From Calliopum simillimum (Eukaryota; Arthropoda; Insecta; Diptera; Lauxaniidae): a stretch of DNA of 64,000 nucleotides. The notes beneath the pieces were generated by a model, which worked only from the letters and a program-made list of their open reading frames with translations, did no database searches and had not been told where the DNA came from. Positions within the stretch are counted from its first letter, which is position 1. Every line of letters starts with the position of its first letter. This document shows positions 53,711 through 64,000 of this stretch, one piece after another. The translations under genes and the position numbers were made by a program. Location: positions 67,108,569 through 67,172,568 of the forward strand of contig OX638368.1 of assembly GCA_951812925.1 (NCBI GenBank), read 5' to 3'.

Positions 53711-54659
53711 CTAGTAACGGTGGTATCTTTGGCCTGGCCAAAAACTAAATACCAAACACTGCATTTCAAGTATATTATTAGGAGAGTATATGAACAAATT
53801 GCTTATATGGGAAGTTCCACGCCCTCGCCTCTGAGCTTACCTTGATTTCGCGTATAGCTTGCATTTTTAGTTCTGAGTGTTTGAGTAAAATTCGGTTAGG
53901 TTTTCTTAAAAAAATCTTTCAGCGCAGCATTTTGAAACTTTCGCTTATATGGGAGGTGCCACGCCCTCTAATCCTACTTTGCCTACTTTAAGCTCAGAGT
54001 TTACAATTAATGTTCTTCGTGGTTGAGTGAAATTTGGTTGATTATCTCAAAAAAACACTATCATTATATAACTTTGAAACTTTTGCTTATATGGGAGGTG
54101 CCTCGCCCTCTTGTCTGAGTTTACCTAGATCTTGCGTATAGCTTGCATTTATAGATCCGAGTGTTTGAGTGTAATTTGATTGGGTTATCTCAAAAAACGC
54201 TTTCTATATAACATTTTGAAACTTTTGTTTATATGGGAGGTGCCACGCCCTCTAGTTCGAATTCGCCTAGTTTTTGTTCAGAGCTTATACTTACTTTCTC
54301 TAGTATTTATGTGTATTTTGCTTCTGTTATTGCAAATAATGCTCTTATTATTGCATTTTGAATATATTCTTTGTATGGGCGGTAGGCGTGTCCGTTGACC
54401 GATTTCGCTCATTTTCAATCCCCCGAGCTAACTTTTACGACGGAGGCAGAATACCAAATTTCATTGAATTATGTTGCTCAGTTTTCCCAAAAAATGTATT
54501 TCCACACACACCCAGCCAGCCAGACAGACGGACATGGCTATATCGACTCAGGAGGTGACGCTGATCAAGAATATATATACTTTTTCCATATCTGCCACGC
54601 CTCCTTCTCTGCGTTACAAACGGAAGGACAAAGTGAATATACCCTAGTTGTAGGGTATA
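53711..54659 (-). mobile_element. Helitron/Helentron-like element, copy 2
   Basis: Same architecture as 8098-9003: the palindrome ATACCCTAGTTGTAGGGTAT at 54638-54658, central units with GGGAGGTGCCACGCCC, and a CTAG end at 53711. It sits between the LINE-B codons for the GPILFRI and INDI blocks. The target reads T/T on the LINE strand, and no TSD is evident, as expected for Helitron-type insertion. Confidence 0.7.
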
Positions 54660-54680
54660 AAATTCTGAAGAGAATTGGCC

Positions 54681-55139
54681 CTAAAATGAACCATGTGGAA
54701 CTCCTGAAAAAGTTGTACCAAAATTTGTAACTTCATTCTTGTGAACAACTCTTTGCAACCGAAGAGATAAGTAACTCTTGATGAGACTTACAGCACTTTG
54801 ACTGAAAGCAAAATATTTATTGAGCTTATGGAGGAGGATATTATGGTTTACCATGTCGAATGCCTTAGAGAAATCCAATAAAGTCAAGACTTTCAGATCC
54901 CCTTGTTCATATGCAGGCCGCATATCTTCAATAATTTTTAACATCGCAGTTGAGCAGCTATGACCAGCTCGAAAACCAGACTGATTTACTGATAGTAATT
55001 TATTGGTATTTAAATGTTCTACTATTTGTGCTGAAATAAATTTTTCAAATACTTTGGAAAGCGAAAACAAAATGCTTATTGGGCGGAAATCATGAGCTGT
55101 AATATTGGAATTGTTCTTAGCAACAGGTATAACATCCAT
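54681..55139 (-). pseudogene. LINE-B RT fingers/palm part
   Basis: 152 residues with FRPISILFSLSKVFEKFI, NQSGFRAGHSCSTAML, LLDFSKAFDMVNHNIL (catalytic Asp) and SGVPHGS, the ordered RT blocks of a CR1/jockey LINE. A stop lies in the next block (GS-F-stop-G-P-I-L-F). Upstream endonuclease is absent, so the copy is 5'-truncated near 55140. Confidence 0.88.
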
Positions 55140-55217
55140 CTTACTGGAAAAGTCGATGTTATACTAAAGTTAATAATATGCGTTTGAGAACTTATTAAAA
55201 ATTCATGAATAAGCTTT

Positions 55218-56155
55218 ATGAATCTTAGACCTATACCATCTTCCCCAACAGCATTGGATTTAATAGAAAATATGCTTTTTAAAAATCAGTTCGAATTAAC
55301 AGAAGATTCTAAAATGTTGGCGGCTTGGTCAACTCATAAAGGAGTATTTAAGGTCGAAAGGCTTCCTTATGGGGTATATATAGCAATAGGCATGCCCTTA
55401 TTTTATGGGTTTCGTTGATGCCACCCTCTAAAATCCTTCCATTGATCATAAGAACAAACACTATGAAGTTTCGCGGCAATTGAATAACGATAACCCGGCC
55501 CTCAAGAGAGGTCAAGTTTAGGTTTCAGGCAAAAAATAATTTAATCTTTTGTTTTTTTTAACTTAATCAAATTAGTCTAAGCATGATTCTACCTTATATT
55601 TAGCAAATTGAAATACCTTTCCAACAAACTATAATTGTTTAAAATCGGGTAATAAATACGAATTCTATGAATTTTTCTTTTATCGACATAAGTAAAAGGG
55701 CTCCTTTAAGATAAAATTATGCTTTGACTAATTTAATGGTATTTTGCGGCAATTTGGCTAATGTCAATAAAAGACAAATTCATAGAATTCGTATTTATTG
55801 TTGGAAAGGTATTTCAATTTGCTATTAGATAGAATTATGCTTAGACTAATTTAATTAAGTTAAAAAAAAAAATTTTATTATTTTTTGCCTGAAACCTAAA
55901 CTTGACCTGTCCTGAGGGCCAAGTTATCGTTATCCGATTGCCGTGAAACTTCATAGTGTTTATTCTTATAACCAATGGAAGGATTTCATGGGGATGGCAT
56001 CAACGAAAATCATAAAATAAGCGCATGCCTAATATAGCAACCGTTATTTTTCAAAAAAAGGCGAAAGTAGTTGTTGAAGGTATTCCAGGTGTTCGAAATT
56101 TAATCGATGATTATATAATCACTGGTAAAAACGATGCTGAACACTTAGAGTCATA
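55218..56155 (+). pseudogene. Ty3/gypsy RT fragment split by a foldback insertion
   Basis: Left piece (55218-55386) has KMLAAWSTHKGVFKVERLPYG, the RT 'T-x-x-G-x-F-x-x-x-R-L-P-F-G' block. The right piece (56041-56155) contains VEGIPGVRNLIDDYIITGKN, where the usual Y-x-D-D active site reads L-I-D-D. The two are separated by the foldback at 55387-56031 and its 9-bp TSD ATATAGCAA, and are in register once that insert is ignored. Ends with a stop at 56155; no flanking LTR is seen. Confidence 0.75.
55387..56031. mobile_element. Foldback transposon (29507 family), copy 2, without inner element
   Basis: Ends TAGGCATGCCC...GCGCATGCCTA with 9-bp repeats ATATAGCAA on both sides (55378-55386, 56032-56040). 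Arms share GATAACCCGGCCC, AAGAGAGG and the GGTAATAAATACGAATTC block with copy 1. The uninterrupted AAAATCGGGT/AATAAATACG at 55641-55660 is the empty site of the inner element of copy 1. Confidence 0.85.
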
Positions 56156-56344
56156 AGATGCTACGCTGCAAAGCACAGTGTGAGATTTTGCCAGTCTAGG
56201 ACGTCAAAATTCAATTTTAGCCGTAGTTTCAAAGATATCGAGTTGAAATTTTGTATATGTGCTTTAATTCTTTATGCGGAGATTTGGTTCAGAGATGAAC
56301 AAAATCGGACAAACACCTCCCATACAAATGTGCCTTTTTTTGTA

Positions 56345-57275
56345 AAAAAAAATTTTATTTATTTTATTTTATTTATTTATTCTTTATTCTCTTACAAATT
56401 TAAATAACATTATACATTTTTACGCTACAAACAATAATGAGAATAGTTAGTGATAAATGCCACATTATGATATTTTAAATATACATAAATATGAACTCAG
56501 AGAGTGGGGTGAAGAATTAATATAAATATCAATGTACAAAATGTTGCAAAAAAAAAAAGACAAAATATTTAGTATGAATGACAATTTAAAAAGTAACAAC
56601 TATGTAGAATAAAATTAGGTTTATTGTTAATAACTATGGATTTACCACACATATGTATACAAGCATCTATTTCTTTATTTAATTGCTCAAACAACGTATT
56701 GCATCAAATTTTCAACTTGGTTGGCATTGAAATCAAGAAGCCACAGTTTAACTTTTTTTAGAAACACAGATAATGATCTTATGGAACGCAGATTTTCAGG
56801 AATGCTATTGAAAAGCTTACATGAAATTATAGTGTAGGAATTTCTAAACAAGGTAGTGAAACTACAGGTACTGAAACTACGGAGCTAACATTGCTTCATA
56901 GGGTATTGCTTTATATCGGATTTTGCAAGTAGCCCCCTCTGATAAAAAATATTCTTAGTACTTTGAAATAAAATAATTGCCGAACAGGAAGAATTTTAAG
57001 ACTTTGGCTGGCTAAACGTGAGGCATTGCAAACCTTCCTTATAGCACTCTTTTGCAACACAGTTAATTGCTGTAATTTATTGAAGTATGCACCTCCCCAA
57101 CAACTTAACCAATACTCTAATTTTGAGTGAAAAATAGCGTAATAAATAGTCCTTAGCGTGGTATTCGATAAAAATTTCCTCAATCGATAAAAACTACGAA
57201 GGGATGAGAGTAAATAATTCTTTAAATTAGCAATGTGATCATTCCAGCTCAGCCGCCTATCAATTATTACACCTG
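56345..57275 (-). pseudogene. LINE-C 3' part (RT C-terminal domain, UTR and tail)
   Basis: The 56911-57183 frame reads RTIYYAIFHSKLEYWLSCWG followed by LQLLTVLQKSAIRKV-like sequence, the thumb/C-terminal region of CR1/jockey RTs. An in-phase upstream piece (VIIDRRLSWNDHI) extends it to 57275. The UTR lacks other ORFs, and an (AAAT/AAAAT)n tail at 56345-56390 on the minus strand marks the 3' end, as for other LINEs here. 5'-truncated. Confidence 0.8.
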
Positions 57276-57289
57276 GTCAATCTCAAAAT

Positions 57290-57665
57290 CTGCCACGTGA
57301 CATTCGTCCGCTGTTTTTTGGTCATATCTATGTTAAATAAGTGAAATGTTCATGATTTCAGAATTTTATATTATTAAGCTACTTGAGATACACATTTCCT
57401 TCGAACAAAGAATTATTATAAATTGTGTGGTTTTCGTGTTATTAGCAGTCACACTTCTCTGCCACGTGACATTTTAGAGGTGCACATACATTCATCGAAA
57501 ATTCTGCGCTTCTACCCAACCCAACGATCACAAATTTTTATGTGTTAGAAATGAAAGATGAATTAAGAGAACTGCATTCATGATGGTCTTTTAAGCTTAT
57601 GTGGAAATGATTTAAGAGCAAAAATACTGTCTCTGCCACGTGACATACAAAAACTGCCACGCTAC
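57290..57665. repeat. Recurrent CTGCCACGTGACAT motif
   Basis: CTGCCACGTGACAT occurs near 57291, 57460 and 57631, and a variant (CTGCCACGCTACAC) near 57650; another variant (CTGCCACGTTACC) is at 59411. Spacing of the first three is about 170 bp. Each contains an E-box CACGTG. Possibly a short-unit repeat or the ends of a disrupted element. Confidence 0.5.
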
Positions 57666-58004
57666 ACCGTCTGAAAAATTGTATAAAAAAATGAATTCAT
57701 ACCCTTGTGAATGTTCGTAACAACAAACAGAATGAAAAAGAGCATTAAATCATGTATGCCTACTTCGCTAAACCTCCGTTAAGCTTCATTTTACCCAAGT
57801 TTCCCATTAGGTTAGGCGCCAGACGGACTTGAGTATAAAAATATGAGAACCGCAATCTGAGCCTAGATTCTTATTGGTAGGACTCCAAGTTACTAAAAAT
57901 AGGATGGATAGGTGGATGGAAAAAAGGTGAAATTAAACAAGTGCCACGCCCACTTTTTCACTATTAAGTTATACGATCGCATGGCAGCGGCTCTTTTCTT
58001 CTTG

Positions 58005-59140
58005 TATTGCTCAAATGTTACATCTGGTACAAACCATGTGTAAACGATCAAGAAATTTGATCATGGCATCCGATTTGGCTATAAATTGGCATAAGCAATA
58101 GTTGCATTGTGCAAAAAAATTACTACCAAATATTTTTTCAAAATTTAAAAAAATGGCGGACATATGGGACTTTGAAATTTTTAGGTAAGTTTTTTTTGAG
58201 AAGCTATAACTTCGGTTGCATTTATCCAATTTTCAATTTTATGGTGTTAAATGATTTGTCTTAAAACAGACTTTAAAGTAAAAACTAGCAAACATTTTTT
58301 TTTTTTATATATATATAGTTTACACTGAAAAAAAAAAATTAAATTGAGTTTCCCAAAATACGTCCTTTTTAATATTTTTTATTTTTCTTGTAAAAAGAGC
58401 TACAAGTGTAACTTACCAGTCCTCCAAAAATTGGAGTGGGCCTGCTAGTGGTTCTCCAGAAAAACAATAAAATTTAGCATCTTCCCCAATTTTTCAGTAC
58501 ATTTTTTTAATTTAAAATTTTTATTAAAAAAAATTTTCAAATGCTGAAAATAGTTTATTGACTGTTTTTTTGCTTGTATAGTACTAATATAAGTACCAAC
58601 GCACTTTTTTCAAATTCAAATTAACGTTTAATTAAAAATTTCAAATTCAAAAAAATTGTACTGAAAAATTGCGGCAAAAGCTACAATTTATTGTTTTTCT
58701 GGAGAACCACTGGGAGGCCCACTCCAATTTTTGGAGGACTGGTAAGTTACACTTGTAGCTTTTTTTACAAGAAAAATAAAAAATATTAAAGAGGACGTAT
58801 TTTGGGAAACTCAATTTAAATTTTTTTTTTCAGTGTAAACTATATAAAAAAAAAAAAAATGTTTGCTAGTTTTTATTTCAAAGCCTGTTTTAAGACAAAT
58901 TATTTAACACTATAATATTGAAAATTGGACAAATGCAACCGAAGTTATAGCTTCTCAAAAAAAACTAACCTAAAAATTTCAAAGTCCCATATCTCCGCCA
59001 TTTTTTTAAATCTTGAAAAAATATTTGGTAGTAATTTTTTCCACTATGCAACTATTGCTTATGCCAATTTATAGCCAAATCGGATGCCATAAAAAAAATC
59101 TTGATCGTTTTGAAATGGTTTGTACCATCTTCTTTGAGCT
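58005..59140. mobile_element. 1.1 kb palindrome (foldback)
   Basis: Arms 58005-58550 and 58610-59140 are inverted repeats over more than 500 bp, including the GGTACAAACCAT, CTTGTAAAAAGAGCTACAAG and CCTCCAAAAATTGGAGTGGGC blocks and a T-run/A-run pair, with a centre near 58580. No ORF longer than shadows. No TSD or exact termini recognised. Confidence 0.75.
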
Positions 59141-59571
59141 TTTCGGAGTAATTTTTATTAATTTCAGCCTTGGTGAGGCGATCCTGTGCAACAAATTGGT
59201 GATTGAAATCAAAAAACAAAATATAAAATTTACTGTGACAAATCTCTGTCACGTTGCACATATATTATGGTCTTTTAGAGAAAGAAGGCTTCTAAAAATT
59301 GCTAAAACTTAAGTGTTGTCAAGATGTATCCATAGTCTGTTCGTCAGAAATGCAATTGCCGTCAAATTAGATAGCGGTTAAAGTGCCATTAAAAACTTTT
59401 TCCTTTTTTGTATCTGCCACGTTACCTTTAAATTGCGGCTGTTTTCATTGTCATACAATCGGCTTACCAAAACATTTTTTTTTACTTTTTATTATTTATT
59501 TATTTATATAATGGTATAATTTCACATAACTAGCCACAATAAAACACCACGTGAATTGAATATAGCGGTTC

Positions 59572-60382
<811 letters not shown>

Positions 60383-60455
60383 AGTCTTTGGATAGTAACA
60401 ACCCTTACAGACTAGAACAATTCAAATTAAATATATGAAAATAATTAATATAAAC

Positions 60456-61583
60456 TTAAATATAATGAAAATTTAAATAAGCTAAGAGCCTAAGCAGTAT
60501 AGATTTAAATTGAGCTTTATTCAAACAAAAATCAATTGAAATATCTTTATATAATTTATTTAACAATAAAAGAGTTCTATTGATGGGCTCATTTATGGCA
60601 TAGTTCGACCTGTGACATTTAATATTAAAATAGTCTGAAGATCGTAAAGACCTGGAGGGAATGTTAAACGCTATTAGCTGTAGGATGTCAGGACAATCAA
60701 TAAAACCATTAATGACGTCATAAATAAACATAATGCTGTGAACAAGACGCCGATTTTCAAGAGTTTCAAGATGTATGAGCAAACAGCGAGCATTGTATGA
60801 TGGTAACGGTTCAGTAAAACCCAATGAGTGTAAGGCAAACTTAATAAATTTCCTTTGAACACGCTCCAAACGAGTAATGTGAACCCCATAGTAAGGATTC
60901 CAAATAAAAGAAGCGTATTCCAAATTGGACCTTACAAACGAAGTATAGAGAAGTTTCTTGGTAAAAGGATCTATAAACGCAGCACTATTCCTTTTAATAA
61001 ATGCTAAAAGGGAATAAGCTTTAGGCAAGATATGATTTACATGATTTGTAAAGTTTAAACGTGAGTCAAAGTAAATACCAAGATCACGAATTTGCTCAAC
61101 TCTAGTTAAAGGCACATCTTCTATACTATATAAATGCAACAAAGGATTATTAAGTTTAGAAAAGGTCATACAAGAGCATTTACTTAAGTTCAAAGACAAG
61201 CAATTGTGACTGAACCAAGTAACAACATTATTCAATTCATTTTGGAGAGTGCAACAATCAGATGTATTACTAACTTTATAATAAATTTTTAAATCATCAG
61301 CATATAAGGAAAACCGTACCAAAGAAAAACAGGTTGAGATATCATTAATATATAGAATGAATAACAGTGGACCAAGTATGCTGCCTTGTGGTACTCCAGA
61401 AGCTATTAAGAAAGATTGTGATTTAACATCATCAACGGCTACAAAAGAGAACCTATTCGATAGGTATGAATTCAGCCAAGAAAGGAACGTTGAATGGAAA
61501 CCTAGTTTGGATAGTTTAGAAATTAACAAACAGTGCGAAACTTTGTCAAAAGCTTTCGAAATGTCCGAATAAATAACGTCCAC
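60456..61583 (-). pseudogene. LINE-E ORF2, reverse transcriptase domain
   Basis: 375 residues with IYSDISKAFDKVSHCLLISK (catalytic Asp), SGVPQGSILGPLLFILYIND, FSLYADDLKIYY (active-site Y-A-D-D), DLGIYFDSRLNFTNHV and the LEYASFIWNPY/RLERVQRKF C-terminal blocks, all in order and intact. The fingers (NYRPIS, GFLPGRST) lie just upstream in other registers (61584-61760). As it stands the RT is detached from the endonuclease, but the palm and thumb frame is complete to its natural stop. Confidence 0.92.
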
Positions 61584-61749
61584 CTGATCACCACTTTCAA
61601 ATGAGTTAATACAATATCTTGTAAAGGTACAGAGATTTGTAAGGGTAGATCTTCCAGGTAGAAAACCATGTTGGTACGGACAAACTATATTTTTTACGGC
61701 AAAAAAAGCTTTGAGATATTAGTGAGCTTTGATATTGGTCTGTAATTTT

Positions 61750-63264
61750 CTACGTTATTTTTATTTCCGATTTAAAGATAGGAGAGATTACAGATATTTT
61801 CCATTTATCAATGAAAACCCCACTAGCAAGCGATTTATTAAAAATTTGTAAAAGTTGGACAGCTATGGTTTTAACACATTTGATAAGTAAGTAAGAGCTA
61901 AGTCCATCAAGATCTGATTTAAAACCATTTTTCAATCCAGCTATGCCATTCTCAACGTCATCAATGGTTAAACTGAGGGCGCCAAAATTTATTAAAGAGT
62001 TTGCATTATCAGGAACAATTTGACTAATAGAGAAATGATCATCAAAATTTGAAACAAAAAATTTTTCAAATAAATCAACAGTATCAGATAAAGAATTTGA
62101 AAATTTATCTTTAAAAAACATAGATGAAGGAATACATGAAGAACCTTTCTTAGATTGAACATATCTCCAAAACGACTTAGGATTGGTTCTAAGCTGACCT
62201 TCAAGATTCAATATGTACTGTTTATACAGAAATTTATTTAAAAATTCAAATTCACGTTTGTAGTGAATAAATTTTTCTTTAAATTCCAAGCAACCTGTGA
62301 TGTTAAACTTTGTACAAAATTTATTGCGAAGATTTTTTAGTTTCTTCAGACCATTTGTATACCATGGGAGCTTATGCTTATTTTTCCTTAATGGAATATT
62401 AATTAAAACATCACTTACCAGTTTTCTAAGGAAAACGTCATAGCACTTCTCAATATCAAGCTCTACAAAAAGATTATGCCAATCTATGCCATGAATTAGA
62501 TCATTCAATAGAGCAAAATTACATCTTTTATAATCATAAAAATAGAGCTCAGAGTTCTTATTTTTTTCAAAACAATAAAAATCTATATAAAAATATAGTG
62601 CTGAGTGGTGCAAAGTAGCATCAAATATGGGAGAATCACACTCAATTAATTTAAATTTCAAGGATTTACTAACAAAGATTAAATCTAAAATCTTTGATAA
62701 CTTATTTTGAACATTGTTAATTTGCGCAAGGTCAATACTTAAGAAACTATCAATCAGATGGATTTCAAACAATTTATTAACATTTAACGGGATAAATACC
62801 ATATTATCTTCAGGAGATGGAGCCCAGGCTAAATTGCTCAAATTGAAATCGCCAACAACACAAAAATAATCATCGACCCTGACAGAAGACGATAGCGTTA
62901 TAATATTATCCACGTGCTTGGAGTAAAGATCAGCAGAACTATTCGGTGGAATATACGATGCACAAACAATGATATTACCACTCGAATGACGAATAGTAAC
63001 GCACAATTGATCCAAAAGTCCATCTAATGTATCAATATCACATAACGATGAACATAAATCGATTCTGATAGCTATTAAAATACCACCACCTCTCGAGCAA
63101 CCAGTTTTATCAGCACTCCTATCTTTCCGATATACTTGAAATAAAAACGGATCAGCAACTTCTTCATTGTAAAAATCCACATTAAGCCACGTTTCAGTAA
63201 AAATGAAGACATCATAATCAGATTCTGCGATAAAATTTCGTATAGTAATTAATTTTGTTCGCAT
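61750..63264 (-). pseudogene. LINE-E ORF2, APE endonuclease and linker
   Basis: 504 residues. The catalytic blocks follow the usual order: YYQNLSGMRTK (the Asn lies just upstream of the first Met, so ORF2 begins further 5', about 63300), VFIFTETWLN (Glu), RGGGILIAI, ASYIPPNSS, VVGDFNLSNLAW (G-D-F-N) and LHHSALYF (S-D-H-like, here L-H-H-S). The linker has LPWYTNGLKKLKNLRNKF and TNPKSFWRYVQSKKG. It ends with a premature stop at 61750 in the RT fingers. Confidence 0.9.
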
Positions 63265-63311
63265 GCCAGAGAGATTTTGATAGTAAAAATTTAAAGCATT
63301 GCGATTAGGAC

Positions 63312-63960
63312 TCAGACCATCTTAGTTTTGAGCTGAGTTTCCTTCGCATCTACTAAAAAAGTAAACGGGCGTACCATCACTTTAGGAGGCCATAGCGATG
63401 AGTTGAAAACCTCTTTGAAGTAGCAAGCCGGGATAGTAAACTTAAAAGAAATTATATTCACCTTAGAAATCTCAACATCTTTTTTTAGTAGATGATGGCA
63501 CTCTAAGCAAGCTTTATCAATCTTAGTGCGTGATGAAATATGCTCAATAATATGATCAGCTGTCACTGTTGGTTTGAAATAGGCAATGTGCAGAACTTTT
63601 TTCGAAAAAGCAACATCAAGCTCAGAATCAGCGCAGTTACCAACAACCAAGTTTTTATTTTTAGATTTGGTTGATTTTTTCCTGCGAACATCACTCCATC
63701 CGTTTACTGACACAGAAGACCCACTAGGAGCATCAACATCAGAAGGTGGCACATTTTCCGAAGCATCAGAGTCAGAATTTCCAACTACAGGATCTGAAAC
63801 AGCAGTAGCATAAGCAGTAGCAGAATCAGCAGTAGCAGAATCTCCAACTTCAGCATCAGAGGCAGGAACAGTAACAGCAGCACCAGCAGCAGCAGAATTT
63901 CCATTAACAGCATCAGAAGCAGCAGCAGCAGCACCTAGACGTTTGAAAAAACATATTGTA
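63312..63960 (-). CDS. LINE-E ORF1 (C-terminal part)
   Basis: The frame ends at 63312 with TKMV. It stays open upstream past the GTG at 63752 to about 63960 and probably beyond, so the true start is not seen. The upstream part is an Ala/Ser/Asp-rich low-complexity region (GCT/GCA repeats). The C-terminal part has VLHIAYFKPTVTADHIIEHI and SSLWPPKVMVRPF, the fold expected at the end of CR1/jockey ORF1 RNA-binding proteins. No zinc knuckle is visible. No internal stop was found. Confidence 0.7.
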
Positions 63961-64000
63961 TATTATTTTTTTCGCATTTTCTTTAAATTTGAGGTCTTAA

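Larger units (their letters stand above)
51990..55139 (-). mobile_element. LINE-B, 5'-truncated, split by two later insertions
   Basis: Minus-strand RT pieces at 54681-55139, 53398-53710 and 52072-52550 form one LINE. A Helitron-like copy (53711-54659) and an hAT-like foldback (52559-53389) sit between them. The LINE sequence reads across each gap, and the foldback's 8-bp TSD lies exactly at the joint. A stop at 52072 follows the RT C-terminal RFLCS. Confidence 0.85.
60383..64000 (-). mobile_element. LINE-E, nearly full-length CR1/jockey-type LINE (runs off right edge)
   Basis: Minus strand order: ORF1 (63960-63312), ORF2 endonuclease (63300-61750), ORF2 RT (61583-60456), short 3' UTR and (TAAA)n tail. 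ORF1 ends 10-50 bp before the ORF2 frame opens, in a different register. ORF2 is broken by a frameshift and small deletion at 61584-61760. This is the youngest-looking LINE in the window and it inserted into LINE-D. Confidence 0.9.

Overview
This is a 64 kb, AT-rich window from an insect, most likely a higher fly (Diptera). The host gene it carries is the fly-type Wiskott-Aldrich syndrome protein gene (WASp, + strand). Almost everything else is transposable-element DNA of kinds typical of dipteran genomes: BEL/Pao, CR1/jockey-type LINEs, Tc1, mariner, DD37E, hAT, Helitron-like, foldback and gypsy remnants. No prokaryotic gene, rRNA, canonical tRNA or CRISPR array is seen.

Host gene. Five consecutive WASp coding exons can be joined by GT-AG introns with conserved phase: 11379-11478 (end of the WH1/EVH1 domain), 33488-34038 (basic region and CRIB/GTPase-binding domain), 34102-34275 and 34335-34541 (polyproline and start of the first WH2), and 47696-47953 (end of WH2-1, WH2-2, central and acidic segments, stop). 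The first WH1 exon(s) lie left of the window. Two introns are tiny (63 and 59 bp) and two are huge (about 22.0 and 13.2 kb). The huge ones are packed with nested mobile elements.

Layout. 1-3.95 kb: decayed BEL/Pao copy (-). 4.4-9.6 kb: TIR element with 123-bp repeats, (GAT)n, LINE scrap, small hairpin MITEs and a Helitron-like element. 9.9-11.3 kb: inverted-repeat element carrying three hammerhead ribozyme motifs, each downstream of a tRNA-like segment with pol III boxes. This is the most unusual locus in the window. 11.5-33.5 kb (first giant intron): a LINE split by a foldback and by a TIR element, a deleted mariner, a 129-bp minisatellite, more foldbacks, a near-complete 5.7 kb BEL/Pao provirus with LTRs and TSD, a foldback with 8-bp TSD containing a satellite-bearing inner element, and a folded-back Tc1. 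34.5-47.7 kb (last giant intron): LINE and hAT scraps, a 3.75 kb tandem duplication (each copy with a DD37E transposon and a mariner 5' part), and a 1.4 kb palindrome. 48-64 kb (downstream of WASp): gypsy scraps, several foldbacks, and at least four LINE copies on the - strand, ending in a nearly full-length LINE that runs off the right edge.

How it fits together. The insertions form a readable stratigraphy, because target-site duplications and in-window empty sites show which element entered which. All mobile-element ORFs seen carry stops, frameshifts or deletions, so most copies are probably inactive. The WASp exons have intact frames and splice sites. Because both giant introns are transcribed with WASp, their palindromes and ribozymes would be present in the pre-mRNA.
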